Source: Leguminivora glycinivorella (lineage: Eukaryota > Arthropoda > Insecta > Lepidoptera > Tortricidae). From it: a stretch of DNA of 64,000 nucleotides. Below the pieces are notes generated by a model that was not told the DNA's origin, made no database searches, and saw only the letters and a program-made list of their open reading frames with translations. The DNA is taken from contig NC_062991.1 of assembly GCF_023078275.1 (NCBI RefSeq), forward strand, positions 2,914,001 through 2,978,000, read 5' to 3'. A program made the translations under genes and the position numbers. Positions within the stretch are counted from its first letter, which is position 1. Each line of letters begins with the position of its first letter. Positions 23,156 to 36,700 of this stretch are shown here, piece by piece.

Positions 23156-24291
23156 TTTAAAACAAGAGTGGCTATTACTAAATCGGTGAGCTCCATCTTA
23201 GACTCTGTCTTCACTTTGCATCAGGTGCGACTAGGGTCAATCGCCGATCAGGCCACAAAAAAAATCTGCAGTGTGTATTTTTCCAGATGAAAACTGGTTT
23301 GAATGCTAGGAAACGATTCTAAATACATACATTAATATCCCAGTAAGAATGTTTAGAGAATTAGAAAACTTGCAGATTGAAAAGTTATTGCACTTCAAAA
23401 ACTATTGTTTTTTGTTAGGCCTACCCGATCTGTGAGGTAATAGATATCTACCAATAAGTAATTGTGTAGAAACGGTTATAACATTAATTGGGATACCATA
23501 TTATCTGATCGATGTTATATTGCAGAATTTTTGGTAAAATAGGCGTTTTGTGATGATTGGTAAATCGCAGTTTGAATTTATTTGTAAAACTTTGTTGCCC
23601 TCCAAAAACCCACTCCGTGATTCCTCACTGAGATATTTCCATATTTTGTAGATACTTTCATATGTGATGACTGGTAAATCACAGTCTCTTGATAACAAAT
23701 TGTTGAACTACAGTAACTTTTTTTTTTTAATTTTGCGTTAGCGATGTCAAGAATAAACGAAGACCATCTAAACAAAGTAATAACCCACCTAGGTAATATC
23801 TACCATGCAGTAATGCGTGTAGAAACTGTTATGGCACCATTATGTGGGTTCCGGTCGGGCATTATTTTGCAGCATATTTTGGAGTCATTTTATATGAAAT
23901 GGGCGACGTGATGAATGCTAATTTATAATTTGTCAGTGTCAAAGATTATTGACACAATTTTTTGCGTGTTTCCTTGACCTCGTTTCCAGGCCTTCCCAAT
24001 TTTGAGCGACTTACGAGGTTATTAAAAAATATTGAGAAAAAAATTGTGTTTACTTCGTCAGATATAATTTTCAAGTTATTGTAGGATAAATACAAATGTC
24101 CGACGCCTTAAAAACCACGTAGAAGTATTGCTTTTATGTACGTAACTTTCCCTGTCCAATTATTCGTACTAAGATTTATGTCCTGAATGCGTAGAAATTT
24201 TATAATAAGTAAACCAAAACTAGTAACGCAACGTCATTATATAGGATTTAACAGTTGCATGTTGAAATTATTTTTAACATACACTGACTGA

Positions 24292-24540
24292 AGATACTTC
24301 AGTGATCATCCTCCTTGCGCTATCCCGGCATTTGCCACGGCTCATGAGAGCCTGGGGTTCTCTTGAACAACTAATCCCAAGATTTGGCAATACTTTTCGA
24401 AAGCAATTGTTATCTGACCTTCCAACCCGAAGGGTAACTATAGGCCTTATTGGTATTAGTCCGGTTTCCTCAAGATGTTTTCCTTCACGGAAAAGCGACT
24501 GGCAGATATCAAATGACATTGACACATGACAATATCAAGC
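24292..24540 (-). repeat. LINE-type 3' repeat, same family as 1018-1370
   Basis: Shares 'tccttgcgctatcc', 'aactaatcccaagat', 'gcgactggcagatatcaaat' and 'tattagtccggtttcctcaa' with 1018-1370. It ends 60 bp before calsyntenin visible exon 1. Confidence 0.6.
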
Positions 24541-24602
24541 GACAAAAGCTCATACCAAACATAAACCTTACCTAAGACTAATTTAAATCTTCTTTGTTCC
24601 AG

Positions 24603-24763
24603 ACGTACCATACTTGGAGCTGGCGGAACCCGACGAAGGCTACCACGGCCTGATCCGGGAGAATGAGACCCTGGTGGAGGTGACCCCTGCCATCAGGGCT
24701 AGGGGACCTCTGTGCTCGTTCCTGATACTGAACAATAAGCACCATGGAGAAGCACCGTTCGAG
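24603..24763 (+). CDS. Cals: Calsyntenin visible exon 1 (start of cadherin repeat 1)
   Basis: The acceptor follows 'ttgttccag' and the donor is GAG|gtaagt. Two bases complete a codon from an upstream exon, then 53 codons follow (residues 1-53). The sequence runs VPYLELAEPDEGYHGLIREN and ends in a PFE motif, matching the family's mature N-terminus and first cadherin strands. It ends in phase 0. There is no initiator ATG, so at least one 5' exon (signal peptide and 5' UTR) is missing from this model. A 72-bp near copy of its middle lies just downstream in the intron at 24792-24863. Confidence 0.93.
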
Positions 24764-27700
24764 GTAAGTCCTTGGTAGTAGTCTGTAAGGTCTGATCCGG
24801 GAGAACGAGACCCTGGTGGAGGTGACCCCTGCCATCAGGGCTAGGAGACCTCTGTGCTCGTTCTGTAATCATCTTTTACAGGCCTTAAGAATGTTGCCAG
24901 TATAACAGTATAATGCAGGAATTCGAGCCAATCGTGTTTATTGCCAACGATATAGTCAAAGCTCGTCGTCTTTACACATATAACTTAGGCGTTAAGTCCG
25001 CTATTTGTACTCTTTTTTTGTAAATTTGTGCAATAAAGTTTAAATAAATAAATAAGTCATATAACAAAACATGGAACTTAACGTCACTTGTAGAGAGGTA
25101 TAATCGCGTCTAAAAATGGTTAAGACGGGACACTTCATTCGATTCCTTTCATCGCTGAAGATGCGTGGGTATGAGAGGGTGTCTAATGGCACAATTTGCC
25201 TTTAATATGACAGTGGTATTATTGCTTTCCCTTTTCTAGTTTTTTTTTCCTTTTTATAATAAACAAAGTATTTATAGCAAATATTTTATAGGTCATTTAT
25301 TAGTACATCATTTTCTGTTATTTATTTCTAGCTTTTCGTCACAAAATGATTATTATGCGTCACAAAATGTAAATTCTTTAACTGAAATTTTCATTGCGAA
25401 TTGACTTCATATGACGTCAGTAAGCCATGTTCTTTTCTCTCCAAAACTGCTTAATAAACCGCCCCTTTTCACGCTCGGATCCCTACAATATAAAGAAATA
25501 CCTTTCTATCGCCCTTTCAGAACCTTCTGGGCGGTTCGATATAGCTTCATTTGATGCCTTTCATGCCACAAGGGAGTTTGTTAGTTTTGTGCTCTTGTGG
25601 CCGAATGGCAATGCGTTGGTTAGAATGGGTCTTCTTATTAAAGAACGGTCTTTTATTTCGCAAATACATTCACAGAAAGTAATTTGTTTTATGTAGAAGT
25701 AGAAGATAATGACAAGATTACGACAATAGATAAACTTATGAACAACCAGAAAATTATACACCGACTAATCGTTAGGTATTTATGTGCAATTCCCGAAAAG
25801 TTTGTACATTTGGATCACGTCTCCGATTTGGATAAAAATTGGTAGGGTGATAAACTCCATGATGCTGAGCAAGATCCACTAGGTTTCTCAAAATGTCCTA
25901 TGTAGTTTGTATGAAACCTTCCTTTTTTGTTACCAGATTTCTATACATTTTCGGTAACAAAAAAGGAAAGTTTCATCCAATCAACCTAGGACATTTTGGG
26001 ACTCTATCAGCCTACCAATTTTTATCCAAATGGCCAACTTACTGTCGTGGTTCAGGGATTTTATCAAATCCCTGAACAAATCTAGTGAAATGGCGAAACG
26101 TGGCTTGTCTATTGGCCGATTTTGTGATTTCACTAAACAGAGTCAGGGAAATAGTCAAATGACTGAAATTTTCTAGAGAAATGATGAAATGGATTCGCCA
26201 TTTTGGCATCTTGCGTGATTTGATCATATCCCTTAGAGATTTGATCAAACCTCTGTTTTGGCCATTTCCCTGCGACATATACAAACTTATCGGGAATTGC
26301 TGTTATAAGAGTTAAGTACATTGTATACTGTATAGTTATACATATCGTACATATATTAATATTTAGCCATAGTATGGTTCGAGCCATAGTATGGTTCGAC
26401 CAAACGTTGAAACGCGGCGTGTGCGATCTGGTGTACGACTCTTTTTATTTTTAATTAACTTAGTGTGTTCTGTTTATGTTTCGATCACAGTCTGTTGTTA
26501 TTTTTCTTGTAACGTTTTCACTTTCTTAACTGTTCGACCACGTTCTTGTATGTGATTTGTATTTCTTCTGTCTGTTACCCTCCGTGAATCTTTCTCACTT
26601 GATGGTCTCATCGGAGGATCAGCGCTGGAAGTCACCAGCAACACGCTGAGATGAGGCCATTTCGTGGCACTTCATTCCTTTCTGTCTTGTTGTTATTATG
26701 TCTATTTTGTCTTGCCTGTGTTCACGAATAAATGTTGATTCTATTCTATTCTATTTAAATCGCTACCGAAAACCGCTCTCTAATAATTATATTTGGTACT
26801 CAAAGTCTATGTTTTTGTAATAAACTGCGAAGTCATTGTTGATTGAAAGACAGTATTAAGGGTCAATTGCACCATCCACTTAACTCAAGGTTAGTGGGCT
26901 GTCAACTGTCAAATTACATATAAAATGGTGGGTTAACCATTTTCGGTGGCGCAAGTGGCCCTTAGTGTCTTATTATAGGCCAAAAGATTCGTACCGCAAA
27001 ACTTATTTCTTGAAGTAGGAAATCGTCAGACATTTTGAAAACTATTACATGATAAAGGCGATCAGCGGGCCGATTTTTGAGTCTCACGCGTTCGAATTCA
27101 GAAAACTGTCACTGAAAATAATAAGCAAGTCACCGTTTTCAACCGGTATTTTAGTGACAAAATCCCGTATGCGAGATTCAAAATTCGCCCCCCAGAAGCC
27201 AAACAGAAACTTAAATAAATCAATATTGTAATCAAAAGGTTTAAACTGAATAATGTTCACAACTTTAACTGCGACTCCTATTTTAACTAATTTCCAATAC
27301 AACAGTTTACCTAACAACTTGTAAACTTAGGAAGCTAACCACTTTAACTCGATCTATCCTAGACACTAATACCCTAAGCATCCTATTATTGGCATAGTTC
27401 AAGTTCCAGGGGGGTTACCATGACGTGCTAAAGCCGTTCAGTTTAGGTTGAGAGAAAGGGACGAAGCTATAGCAGTTCCATAGCTCCGTCCCTCTCTCTC
27501 AACCTAAACTGAACGTCTTTAGTACGTCATGGTAAACCCCCAGGACTCATTTTAATTGAATCCAGTACTCTCAATATCCAGAGTACTCGCCAACGTCTCA
27601 GTCGCTTGCGCTCTGTAAGCGTATCGTCTCTCTATCTATCACTCTTCTGTAGTGGTGGCAGTGGCACACTCGGACACTGGCTATCAAATATATGAAAGAG

Positions 27701-30700
27701 GCGCGTTCCTACGCACACAGTCTAAGCTCGTGTATAGTGAGAGATAAAACAACCAGTGTTCATGTTCGGTCAACAAGTTTTTTGGTTAAAATAGCGCCTA
27801 CGCGCGTTTTGGTTCAAACAACAAGTTTGATTTTGTTAAGTGTAACTAGTACATTCTACAAGTTACTTCGCATTTGAATCAACAAGTCAAGTTTCAAGTT
27901 TCAAGTTTCTTTATTTGGCCAAGTAACAAAACACGTTACATCTAGCAAGTCAATTACAGGTCATTGCTAAAACTAATCATGCAATGTCTTAAAATAGCTT
28001 ATATAAAACAAAGATATAATTCATATAAGATGTACATTATTTTTATTTTCTCAGTAAATTTATTGATTGAATAGAACGGATTACATTGAAAGAAACGTTT
28101 CAGTTTATTTTTAAATTCCGTACATGTTAAATTTATTACGTTTACAGGCAGTAAATTATAAAGAGTAACTTTTAAGGAGATACCTTGTTTAAATGTTTTG
28201 ACTAACTTTGTTGCAGGAACGCATAGCTTATACTTATTTCGTGTGTTATATGTATGAATGTCCTTTCGCGTTCTAAAATCATTCTTACTTTTGTGTATGT
28301 ACAATGAAATTACTGTCATGATTCGACTTTTTATAAAGAATTCTCTAACGGAAGTGCCTTTGCGTAGATTGTATACAATTCTCACTGAATGTTTTTGAGA
28401 TATAAGAATTCTTTTTATTCCAACTGCGTTGCCCCAAGTAGTTACAGCATAATTTAGATGAGCGTGAACTAGAGCATAGTAAGCCGATATAAGTGTTGTA
28501 CGATTGATTAAGGGTCTTAGTTTTAATAGTGCATAATTTCCTGAAGCTATTTTGTTACAAATTTTGTCAATGTGAAATGAGTGACTTAACTTATTGTCAA
28601 TATGATATCCTAAAAATATTGTGTTAGTTACGTTTACTAATCCTATCTCACTAATATTTATACTATCAATTATATTTTTATTATGGTATGTCAATAATGT
28701 AGTTTTGTTAGAGTTTAAAATGATTCCGTTAGCATTGAACCATTCTCCAAGCGTTTTCATGATATTTTTGATATTCTGTTCCAGTTTGTCTAGGTTAGTC
28801 TCTTTTAAGCCCACATGTGTGTCATCTGCAAATAGGGTAACCATAGCGTAATTCATGGCGGATGCATTCCGGTAAATTATTAAGTCGATTTTATAAAATT
28901 AAGCAACATGACACATATTTTTTTAAAAATATGTTTGGCTGATTCAATCAAATATCTTTTAACAAGTTTGATCTTGTTGTTCGTACAAATTTAACTTGTA
29001 TCATCAATATTGTGATTTATTCCGTTTACTATAATACTTTTGTTTCAAACGGATAAAGCCTGTTGCGGCTAAAGTCGAACTTGTTAAATTCACAATGCAA
29101 ATTTCTCTCAGTGTAGGCGAACGCGTATGTACCATGCATGTAAGAGTGAGATATGACAGGTCGATTGGTAGCGTTCTTGACAGGCGGTAACTGTGAGGTA
29201 ACCGAGAGCGGACGACACTTTTAGCGGTAGTTAAGGCACTGGTCCCACCGCGAGCTAGTAAGCAGGGATGTAACGGAGTTCTGCTTCTGCTTCCGTTACT
29301 GCGGAACTTCCGTTTTGTTTTACACATCCGCTTCTGTTCCGGTTCTGTTATTTTTCAAACGGAAGTTATAACGGATGTCGGAACCTAGCGCGACGGTGGG
29401 ACATGAGCGGCGTACATCAAAGACCAACAGGTCTATACCTATCATTCGCTCATCTCTCCGCTTGCCACGTGCTGCGATACTAAACATTAATCGCTTCATT
29501 CCATTGCGCGCCAATATTTGTCCTGTCCACCTAGTTAGTAGCGAGTGAACAACTATTCAGTGGTGCAGGGCTTATCTACGATCCCCTTAGAAGCTCCCCT
29601 TAGATTTGTTTATTAAATACAGTTTACTTCTTTTACAATCACTCCATTTAATTTAAAAATTTAATTGTGTGCTAACAATTACACATATAATTTTTACTGG
29701 TTAGTTTTGGATTGTATTATACTACCTACGAGTAAGTTTTCTTTTTCGTTTCTAAAACCTTTTACGGCATAATAAAGGTTTAAAAGGATTCTTATGTGAT
29801 TTTTAGTGATTACCTAAACAACAAACAATCTTAAAGTTCAAGGTGATTTAAATTTTTGGATTGTAATGAATGATATACTTAAGATAAAATATCAGGTAAC
29901 TTTTCTTTTCGTTTTTAAAACCTAAGTGGGCCTAAAGGCTGATTACAAACTGCTGATTACAGGCTGAACAGTAAACACCTAAAAGTTCTAGGTAACTTAA
30001 TTAGTTTTGGTTTATGTTATACCTATGTGGTATTTTTTCATTTCGTTTTTAACATCTATAACTTCCGCTTCTGGTTCCGGTTCCGCTTCTGCTTCCGTTA
30101 AACTAAATTCAAAACTTCCGCTTCCGCTTCCGGTTCCGTTAAAACCACATCCGTTACATCCCTGCTAGTAAGCTATGAGCTATCGGCTATAAAAACGAAC
30201 AAAAGATAATCACTCTGGTGTAAATAAAAGAGACACGGCGATGTTTATAGTTACTCGCCCAGCGTTGAGCTATCAATATCGCTGTGTCTCTTAGCTTAGC
30301 TCATAGCTTACTAGCTCGCGATGGAACCAGTGCCTATGGAGTGGCAATAACAGTGCGATAGTACTCTTTATTGTACGCTTTTCGGTGAAGGAAAACATCG
30401 TGAGAAAACCGGACTAATTCCAATAAGGTCTAGTTTATCCTTCGGGTTGGAAAGTCAGATGGCAGTCGCTTTCGTAAAAACTAGTGCCTACGCCAAATCT
30501 TGGTATTAGTTGGCAAAGCGGACCCCAGGCTCCCATGAGCCGTGGCAAATGCCGGGATAACGCAAGGAGGATGAGTACTCTTTATTATACTGCGTCTTGT
30601 CTGTAGTGGTGCGACTAAGCCAGACTGCGTTTAGATCGGAGCGCAGCGTCAAAGATTGTCACTTTGTTTAGGCCTTGTGTACTGAATACCAATTACCAAT

Positions 30701-33700
30701 TTTACTTGACCTCTGTAACCTTAGTAACTATACATAGTGATCGTTCTCAGTTATACTGGTTGCGAACAACGAGAATAGTGAAGGCTTTTGAGAGGCCATC
30801 GGATCTCCTTTGGGATATGAGTGGACGGAAAGCTTTGCGCAACTGGATTGCAGTTGCTTTATTATATTATAAAGTTGATTTACAAGCTAATGAAATTATA
30901 ATTTTAATTTTTTTTTTATACTACGTCGGTGGCAAACAAGTATACGGTCCGCCTGATGTAAAGCGGTCACCGTAACCTATGGACGCCTGCAACTCAAACA
31001 GTGTCACATGCGCGTTGCCACCCCATTAGAAACTTGTACACTCCCTTTTGCTGTGTTAAGTACACAGCAAAAAGGAGTGTACAAGTTCCAAGGAGGGTTC
31101 GGGTTGCCGACGACTCAAAGGACAATAGACGGAACAAGTTAGTTCCGTAAGTCCTCCCGTCATCAGCACACCGCACCCTCGTTGAGCTCTGGCAGCCTTA
31201 CTCACCGGCAGGAACACAACACTATGAGTAGGGTCTAGTGCTATTTGGCTGCGGTCTTCTGTAAGGCGGAGGTACTTCCCCAGTTGGGCTCTGCTCTAGA
31301 TTCGAGCGAGACGATATCCGCTGTGCTGTGCCCTACCACACAAAGCGGAATATCATTCGCTATGCTCTACCTCCTATAAAGAGTATCAACGAAATACCGG
31401 TTAATAGGGATATCTGAGGTGAATAGGGACAAAACTGAAAATACTCAAACTTATGAAACCCGTCCTAAAATATTGGCTGAAATTAAAAGAACCAGCCTTT
31501 GCATAGTGACTTTTTATGTCATAATGAACAATTTTTACTAAAGGACCAATGCTGAAATCGCGAAAAAATTTAGCTGTTCCATAGAAATGACCCCGGGCAT
31601 CAAGTCAGTCAGAATGTGTGGAGCAGGCATTATTTTTTTTTTCCCCTCACTAGCTCAGAAACACGTGTTTTGTCCTTTAATACCAGCGGGTAAAAACGCA
31701 TTTTATCCACTAGTGGGTAAAGTAATTTGACCTTGAATAAAGTCAAATTAACTGTTTTAAAACTGATAAAAGTAGGTGAATCTAGTAATAAAGATGATTT
31801 ACCACCTGTGGAACTACTGGAAGTAGTGATAAACGCATTTTTTGCGTTGTGGTTTCCTCGCTATAGTGAGGGGAAAATTTTTGTGTTACACTCGGGTGCA
31901 AATGTATTTTACTTCTCGTGTGTTAAATTACAACTTTGCCCCCTTGTATAACAAATAACTATTACTATTTCAGCATTGGCCTAATAATACAAGTTATTCA
32001 TTAGTTTTGCTAGTTCTTACAAAATTACCCTGTATTAATGCAAGCAAGATGTACAGATGTGGGATATGGGTTAAATTGTGGTGTAGACGAGAGGCTGGCA
32101 ACCTGTCCCTGCAATGTCACAGTTTGGTGTTCTTTCAACCCATTATTTGGAGTGGCACTGAAACTTGAGTAGTTTGCTCTGCCCTTTATGAGATACAGGG
32201 GTGTTTCTATGTATGTATAGTATGAATTTTTTGAAACGAACGTTTCTAAACAAAGGCATTGTTCCTTTTGTGTTGAGCAAGAGCTTCTGTTTTACGCCGC
32301 GCTAAGACAACAAGAAGCTTAACTGTATCCGGATAATTGTAAGGTTCAAATCTGAGCAACATCAAATTTGAGATAGATTGTTTTGGAAATGTGAAGCGAT
32401 AGACCACACCGGTATAGTTGCAAATATACAGCGCTTCTAATACTTTGATACTTGGTGGTGGTGGTGTAAGTAATGAAACACGTATATCACTGTTATTTTT
32501 TATTAATGATTTTGTTAACAATCAACAATTGTATATAGTAATATATAAATAACAATATCACAGTAAATAACAAACGAGAAGCGCACGATGTCTGCTGTAC
32601 AAAGCGACTGACGCCTAGATATTTACGTTAGGGTCACCAAAATGCTCCCCACTTCTTATATGCTTCATTTATTCTTTTAGCAGGTAAAATAAATGTGGTC
32701 GGCTTCATTCAAGTTTGGGATAAGTACTGCATTCCTTACAAACGAAACATGTAAACATAACAATGGCGGTCAGATTGAAAAACCTTATCAGTGTTTATTG
32801 TCACTTTGCGACGACACCTTAACCCATTCAGGGCCATCAACTCAGCTTATGAGTCATGGTGGAACAGTTCCGCAGGGCCGATGACTCATGTGAGTCCTAA
32901 ATAAATTCTGATTTAAACATAAACAAAACGTAATATAACGTAATAATGTAAGTATAGTTTGAGCTAACAACCATTTTCATAAGGTAATAATGAAAAAAAA
33001 ATCTAAACATGTTTTTTTTTAGTGAAATGGGGTCGAGAATATTCAAGTTTGGTTTACTATAAGTGTAATATAGTAAATATTCTGAAATTCGAGATACATA
33101 TTTGTTCCAAGCAAATGGATGAATCCACATTTCAAAAATATAAATAATACATATATGCCTGAAGTTATAGACCAGGGATGTAACGGAGCTCTGCTTCTGC
33201 TTCCGTTTCTGCAGAACTTCCGTTTTGTTTTAGACATCCGCTTCTGTTCCGGTTCTGTTATTTTTCAAACGGAAGTTATAGCGGATGTCGGAACCTAGCG
33301 CGACGGTGAGACATGAGCGGCGCAAATCAAAGACCAACAGGTTTATACCTGTCATTCGCTCATCTCTCCGCTGCCACGTGCTGCGATACTAAACATTAAT
33401 CGCTTCGCTTCATTTCATTGCGCGCCAATATTTGTCCTGTCCACCTAGTTAGTAGCGAGTGAACAACTATTCAGTGGTTGTTTATTAAATACAGTTTACT
33501 TCTTTTACAATCACTCCATTTAATTTAAAAATTTAATTGTGTGCTAACAATTATACATATCACGTTTACTGGTTAGTTTTGGATTATATTATACTACCTA
33601 ACGAGTAAGTTTTCTTTTCGTTTCTAAAACCTTTTACGGCATAATAAAGGTTTAAAAAGATTCTTATGTGATTTTAGTGAGTAAACAACTAAACATCTTA

Positions 33701-36700
33701 AAGTTCAAGGTGATTTAAATATTTGGATTGTAATGAATGATATACTTAAGATGGTATACTTACTGATATAATCAGGTAACTTTTCTTTTCGTTTTTAAAA
33801 CCTAAGTGGGCCTAAAGGCTGATTTACAAACTGCTGATTACAGGCTGAACAGTAAACACCTAAAAGTTATAGGTAATTTAATTAGTTTTGGTTTAGCTTA
33901 TACCTATGTGGTATTTTTTCTTTTCGTTTTTAACATCTATAAGTTCCGCTTCTGGTTCCGGTTCCGCTTCTGCTTCCGTTAAACTAAATTCAAAACTTCT
34001 GCTTCCGCTTCCGGTTCCGTTAAAACCACATCCGTTACATCCCTGTTATAGACCCGACTCAAGGTATGGGTCACCGTGGCCTGGCGCTACTTGTAAAATC
34101 TACACATTATTTTCATAGCACGCAATAATAAACTTTATTGCATTGTTTTAAAGCTTATTTCATGACGAAATTCGTTGCAAATTGTACCATTTTACAACGG
34201 ATTACTGTTTGGATGGCAGCAAGCAACATTTCTAAGAGCCAAACATATTACCATGCTATATTTTTTTGTTTCATTACAAAAACAGGGCAGCTTAAACAGT
34301 CACAAACTAAATAGTAATTATTGTATTATCATAAAAGTGTGTGACAAATATTTAGAAGACAAGTTTTTTTCTAAACATTTGCGTGGTGTTTATAACAGTT
34401 TTTAAGTGCTCTATTGTTTCTATTATAATGACGTTTACCAAAACAAAGATCATGACAGGCCACATGTAAGATTATCGGTGACACTTTGCCAATAAACAAT
34501 GAATGCACCTGAGCGGCGGCGGATTAAGCGGTCGTCTCATCCTTCACGTGGTATTTTTGACAAAAACTCAAGAAATTATTTTTCCCATACCCTTTATTAG
34601 GATGTATGTTAGAGTAATATGGAAAATTCTATTTAGTCACGATTTATTCGTTGGCGACTTTATACTCGTCCCAGTGCTCTTCAGTGATTTCGTATTTTGT
34701 GATTTTTGTGACCTTGGCTATGGATGACTAGAAATATACATAATCACGCGCTAAGTTGCGAAATTTCATTATAAATATTTTTTAAATACTTTTCTGAACC
34801 GTATAATTAATTAATTACATGAGAATAACAGCATCCTCTCGAACCCTATGAAAGGAACAAAACAAGCACTGTTGGACATATTATCCGAACACACATTTGA
34901 AAAAAAATACTACACTGACGAAAATGGCAGAAGCGAAGAACTGCAAAGTACTGCGATTACCTCCCTATTATTGCATACTAAACCCTATCGAACTCATGTG
35001 GAGCCTTGTGAAAAGAGACGTTAGGAAGCTGAATACCAACCCTAAATTCAGTGATGGGGTTTTGAATATAATAAGGGACGTTGTATTAAAAACGAACATT
35101 CATTGGAAAAATTGCTGCAAACATGTGCACACTGTAGAAAAGAATATGGCTAGAAATTATAGCCACCCGCCGGTGGTTATTCATGTTTCGGCCTCAGACG
35201 GTGACTCGACTGAAAGCGAAATCGAAACAGCGATAAGTTAAAATTATTTTGTATTAGTTCTATAATTATATTAAGTATCGTTTTAGTTGCTCGCGCTTTA
35301 TTTATAAATGTTAAATGTTGATTTATGTAATTGTAAGGAAATCATTTATTTAAGTTTTATACTGAACGTATTTATCATATATTTATAACTATTAATTACT
35401 AGATTTATATGTATGCTTGTAATAGAAATGTATGATTTAATTAAGATGTGCTTACAGTTCAGTTATATCTTATTATACTATTTTATTTATGATTGTTAGT
35501 GAATATGAAACTTGTTTTATTTAATTAACTATATACACATTTTTTTCGTACTGTATTATTTATACTTTGAAATTTAGATTTATTGTAACTAAAGTATTTA
35601 TTTTATTTGTTTTTTACAGTAGTTATTACAATTTAAAAATGTTTATTGATTTTTTTATATTCCTAATTGTTAGACAAACATTCCTAATAATTTAGATTAC
35701 GGTTTGTTTAGTTATTTATGTTATTTTATGTATCAAGATTTTTTTTTATGTACCTTATATATACATATATGTAATTAATTATTTATATATTACTATATAC
35801 AATTGTTGATTGTTAACAAAATCATTAATAAAAAATAACAGTGATATACGTGTTTCATTACTTACACCACCACCACCAAGTATCAAAGTATTAGAAGCGC
35901 TGTATATTTGCAACTATACCGGTGTGGTCTATCGCTTCACATTTCCAAAACAATCTATCTCAAATTTGATGTTGCTCAGATTTGAACCTTACAATTATCC
36001 GGATACAGTTGCTTCTTGTTGTCTTAGCGCGGCGTAAAACAGAAGCTCTTGCTCAACACAAAAGGAACAATGCCTTTGTTTAGAAACGTTCGTTTCAAAA
36101 AATTCATACTATATGTATGTAAGATGTACAGAAAGTAGGTGTTGCCACGTGTCTGGGGTTCGAGGGTCTTGGGCAGGTATCGGAGAGAAAAACGATGCTG
36201 CTTGATTCAGGTCTATATTAAAAGTGAATGTACTTATTCTAGTTATACAGTTTTAAGACTTTTAAGGGATTAGCGTGACGTTATTACTATTGATAATACC
36301 GCCAATACCGCCATCTATCGGCGGTATTGGGAACTACATAACTCATTAATGACCTATATCGACTGGAAACATGCGATCCTTGAGGTAAGCCATCTAGGAT
36401 TCGGACTAGTATGTAAATCATAGATGGCGCTGTCAACAGATGACAAGTTGACAGTAGGTTACTCAGACGTTAGCGTATATGTCAGTAATTCAGTATCAGA
36501 CTCGTATCAGTAAGCTTCAAAGTTCTCAGTTCAACATTGTAAGGATAAACTGAAAGATACCAACTTTTACAATACCAGTACCGTTAGTTTGTAGCGAGAC
36601 TGCAACTTTGTACATTTCAACTTGATGGTGCACAATAAAATTGTTATTTTTAAACTTACAGATTGTAGGCTATGAAACAAGGGGCTTACAAAGTTTGGTC

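Larger units (their letters stand above)
27645..30385 (-). mobile_element. Repeat E copy, split by nested insertions
   Basis: Family E (uninterrupted at 47740-47975, 56918-57140, 62622-62825) is present here in pieces: 27655-27730, 29085-29234 and 30336-30385. Between them sit a LINE-bearing insertion (about 27735-29085) and the GGCACTGG MITE (29235-30334), which itself contains a hAT element (29263-30164). The order of insertion follows directly from the nesting. Confidence 0.75.
32218..36111. mobile_element. Mariner-like element with 335-bp inverted repeats
   Basis: Arms 32218-32552 and 35779-36111 are inverted, nearly identical copies (both start TAGTATGAATTTTTTGAAAC; one 2-bp indel plus few changes), flanked by TA. 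Each arm holds the same unsupported open frame. The interior contains a DDE-type transposase C-terminus (34848-35241) and a nested hAT element (33173-34045). Length without the nested element is about 3.0 kb. Confidence 0.85.

Noticed and set aside
1..24602. Search for the calsyntenin signal-peptide exon
   Set aside because: No ATG followed by a hydrophobic stretch with a phase-1 donor could be supported; the exon may be upstream of the window.
30664..30975. 103-codon ORF
   Set aside because: Its last third is repeat B sequence; no recognisable protein.
32246..32521. 91-codon ORF and its near copy at 35810-36037
   Set aside because: They are the same sequence in the two arms of an inverted-repeat element. 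The reading frame is a by-product, with no coding signal beyond the arms.
33906..34118. Ser/Ala-rich 70-codon ORF
   Set aside because: It translates the 'cttccg' repeats at the end of hAT copy 2.
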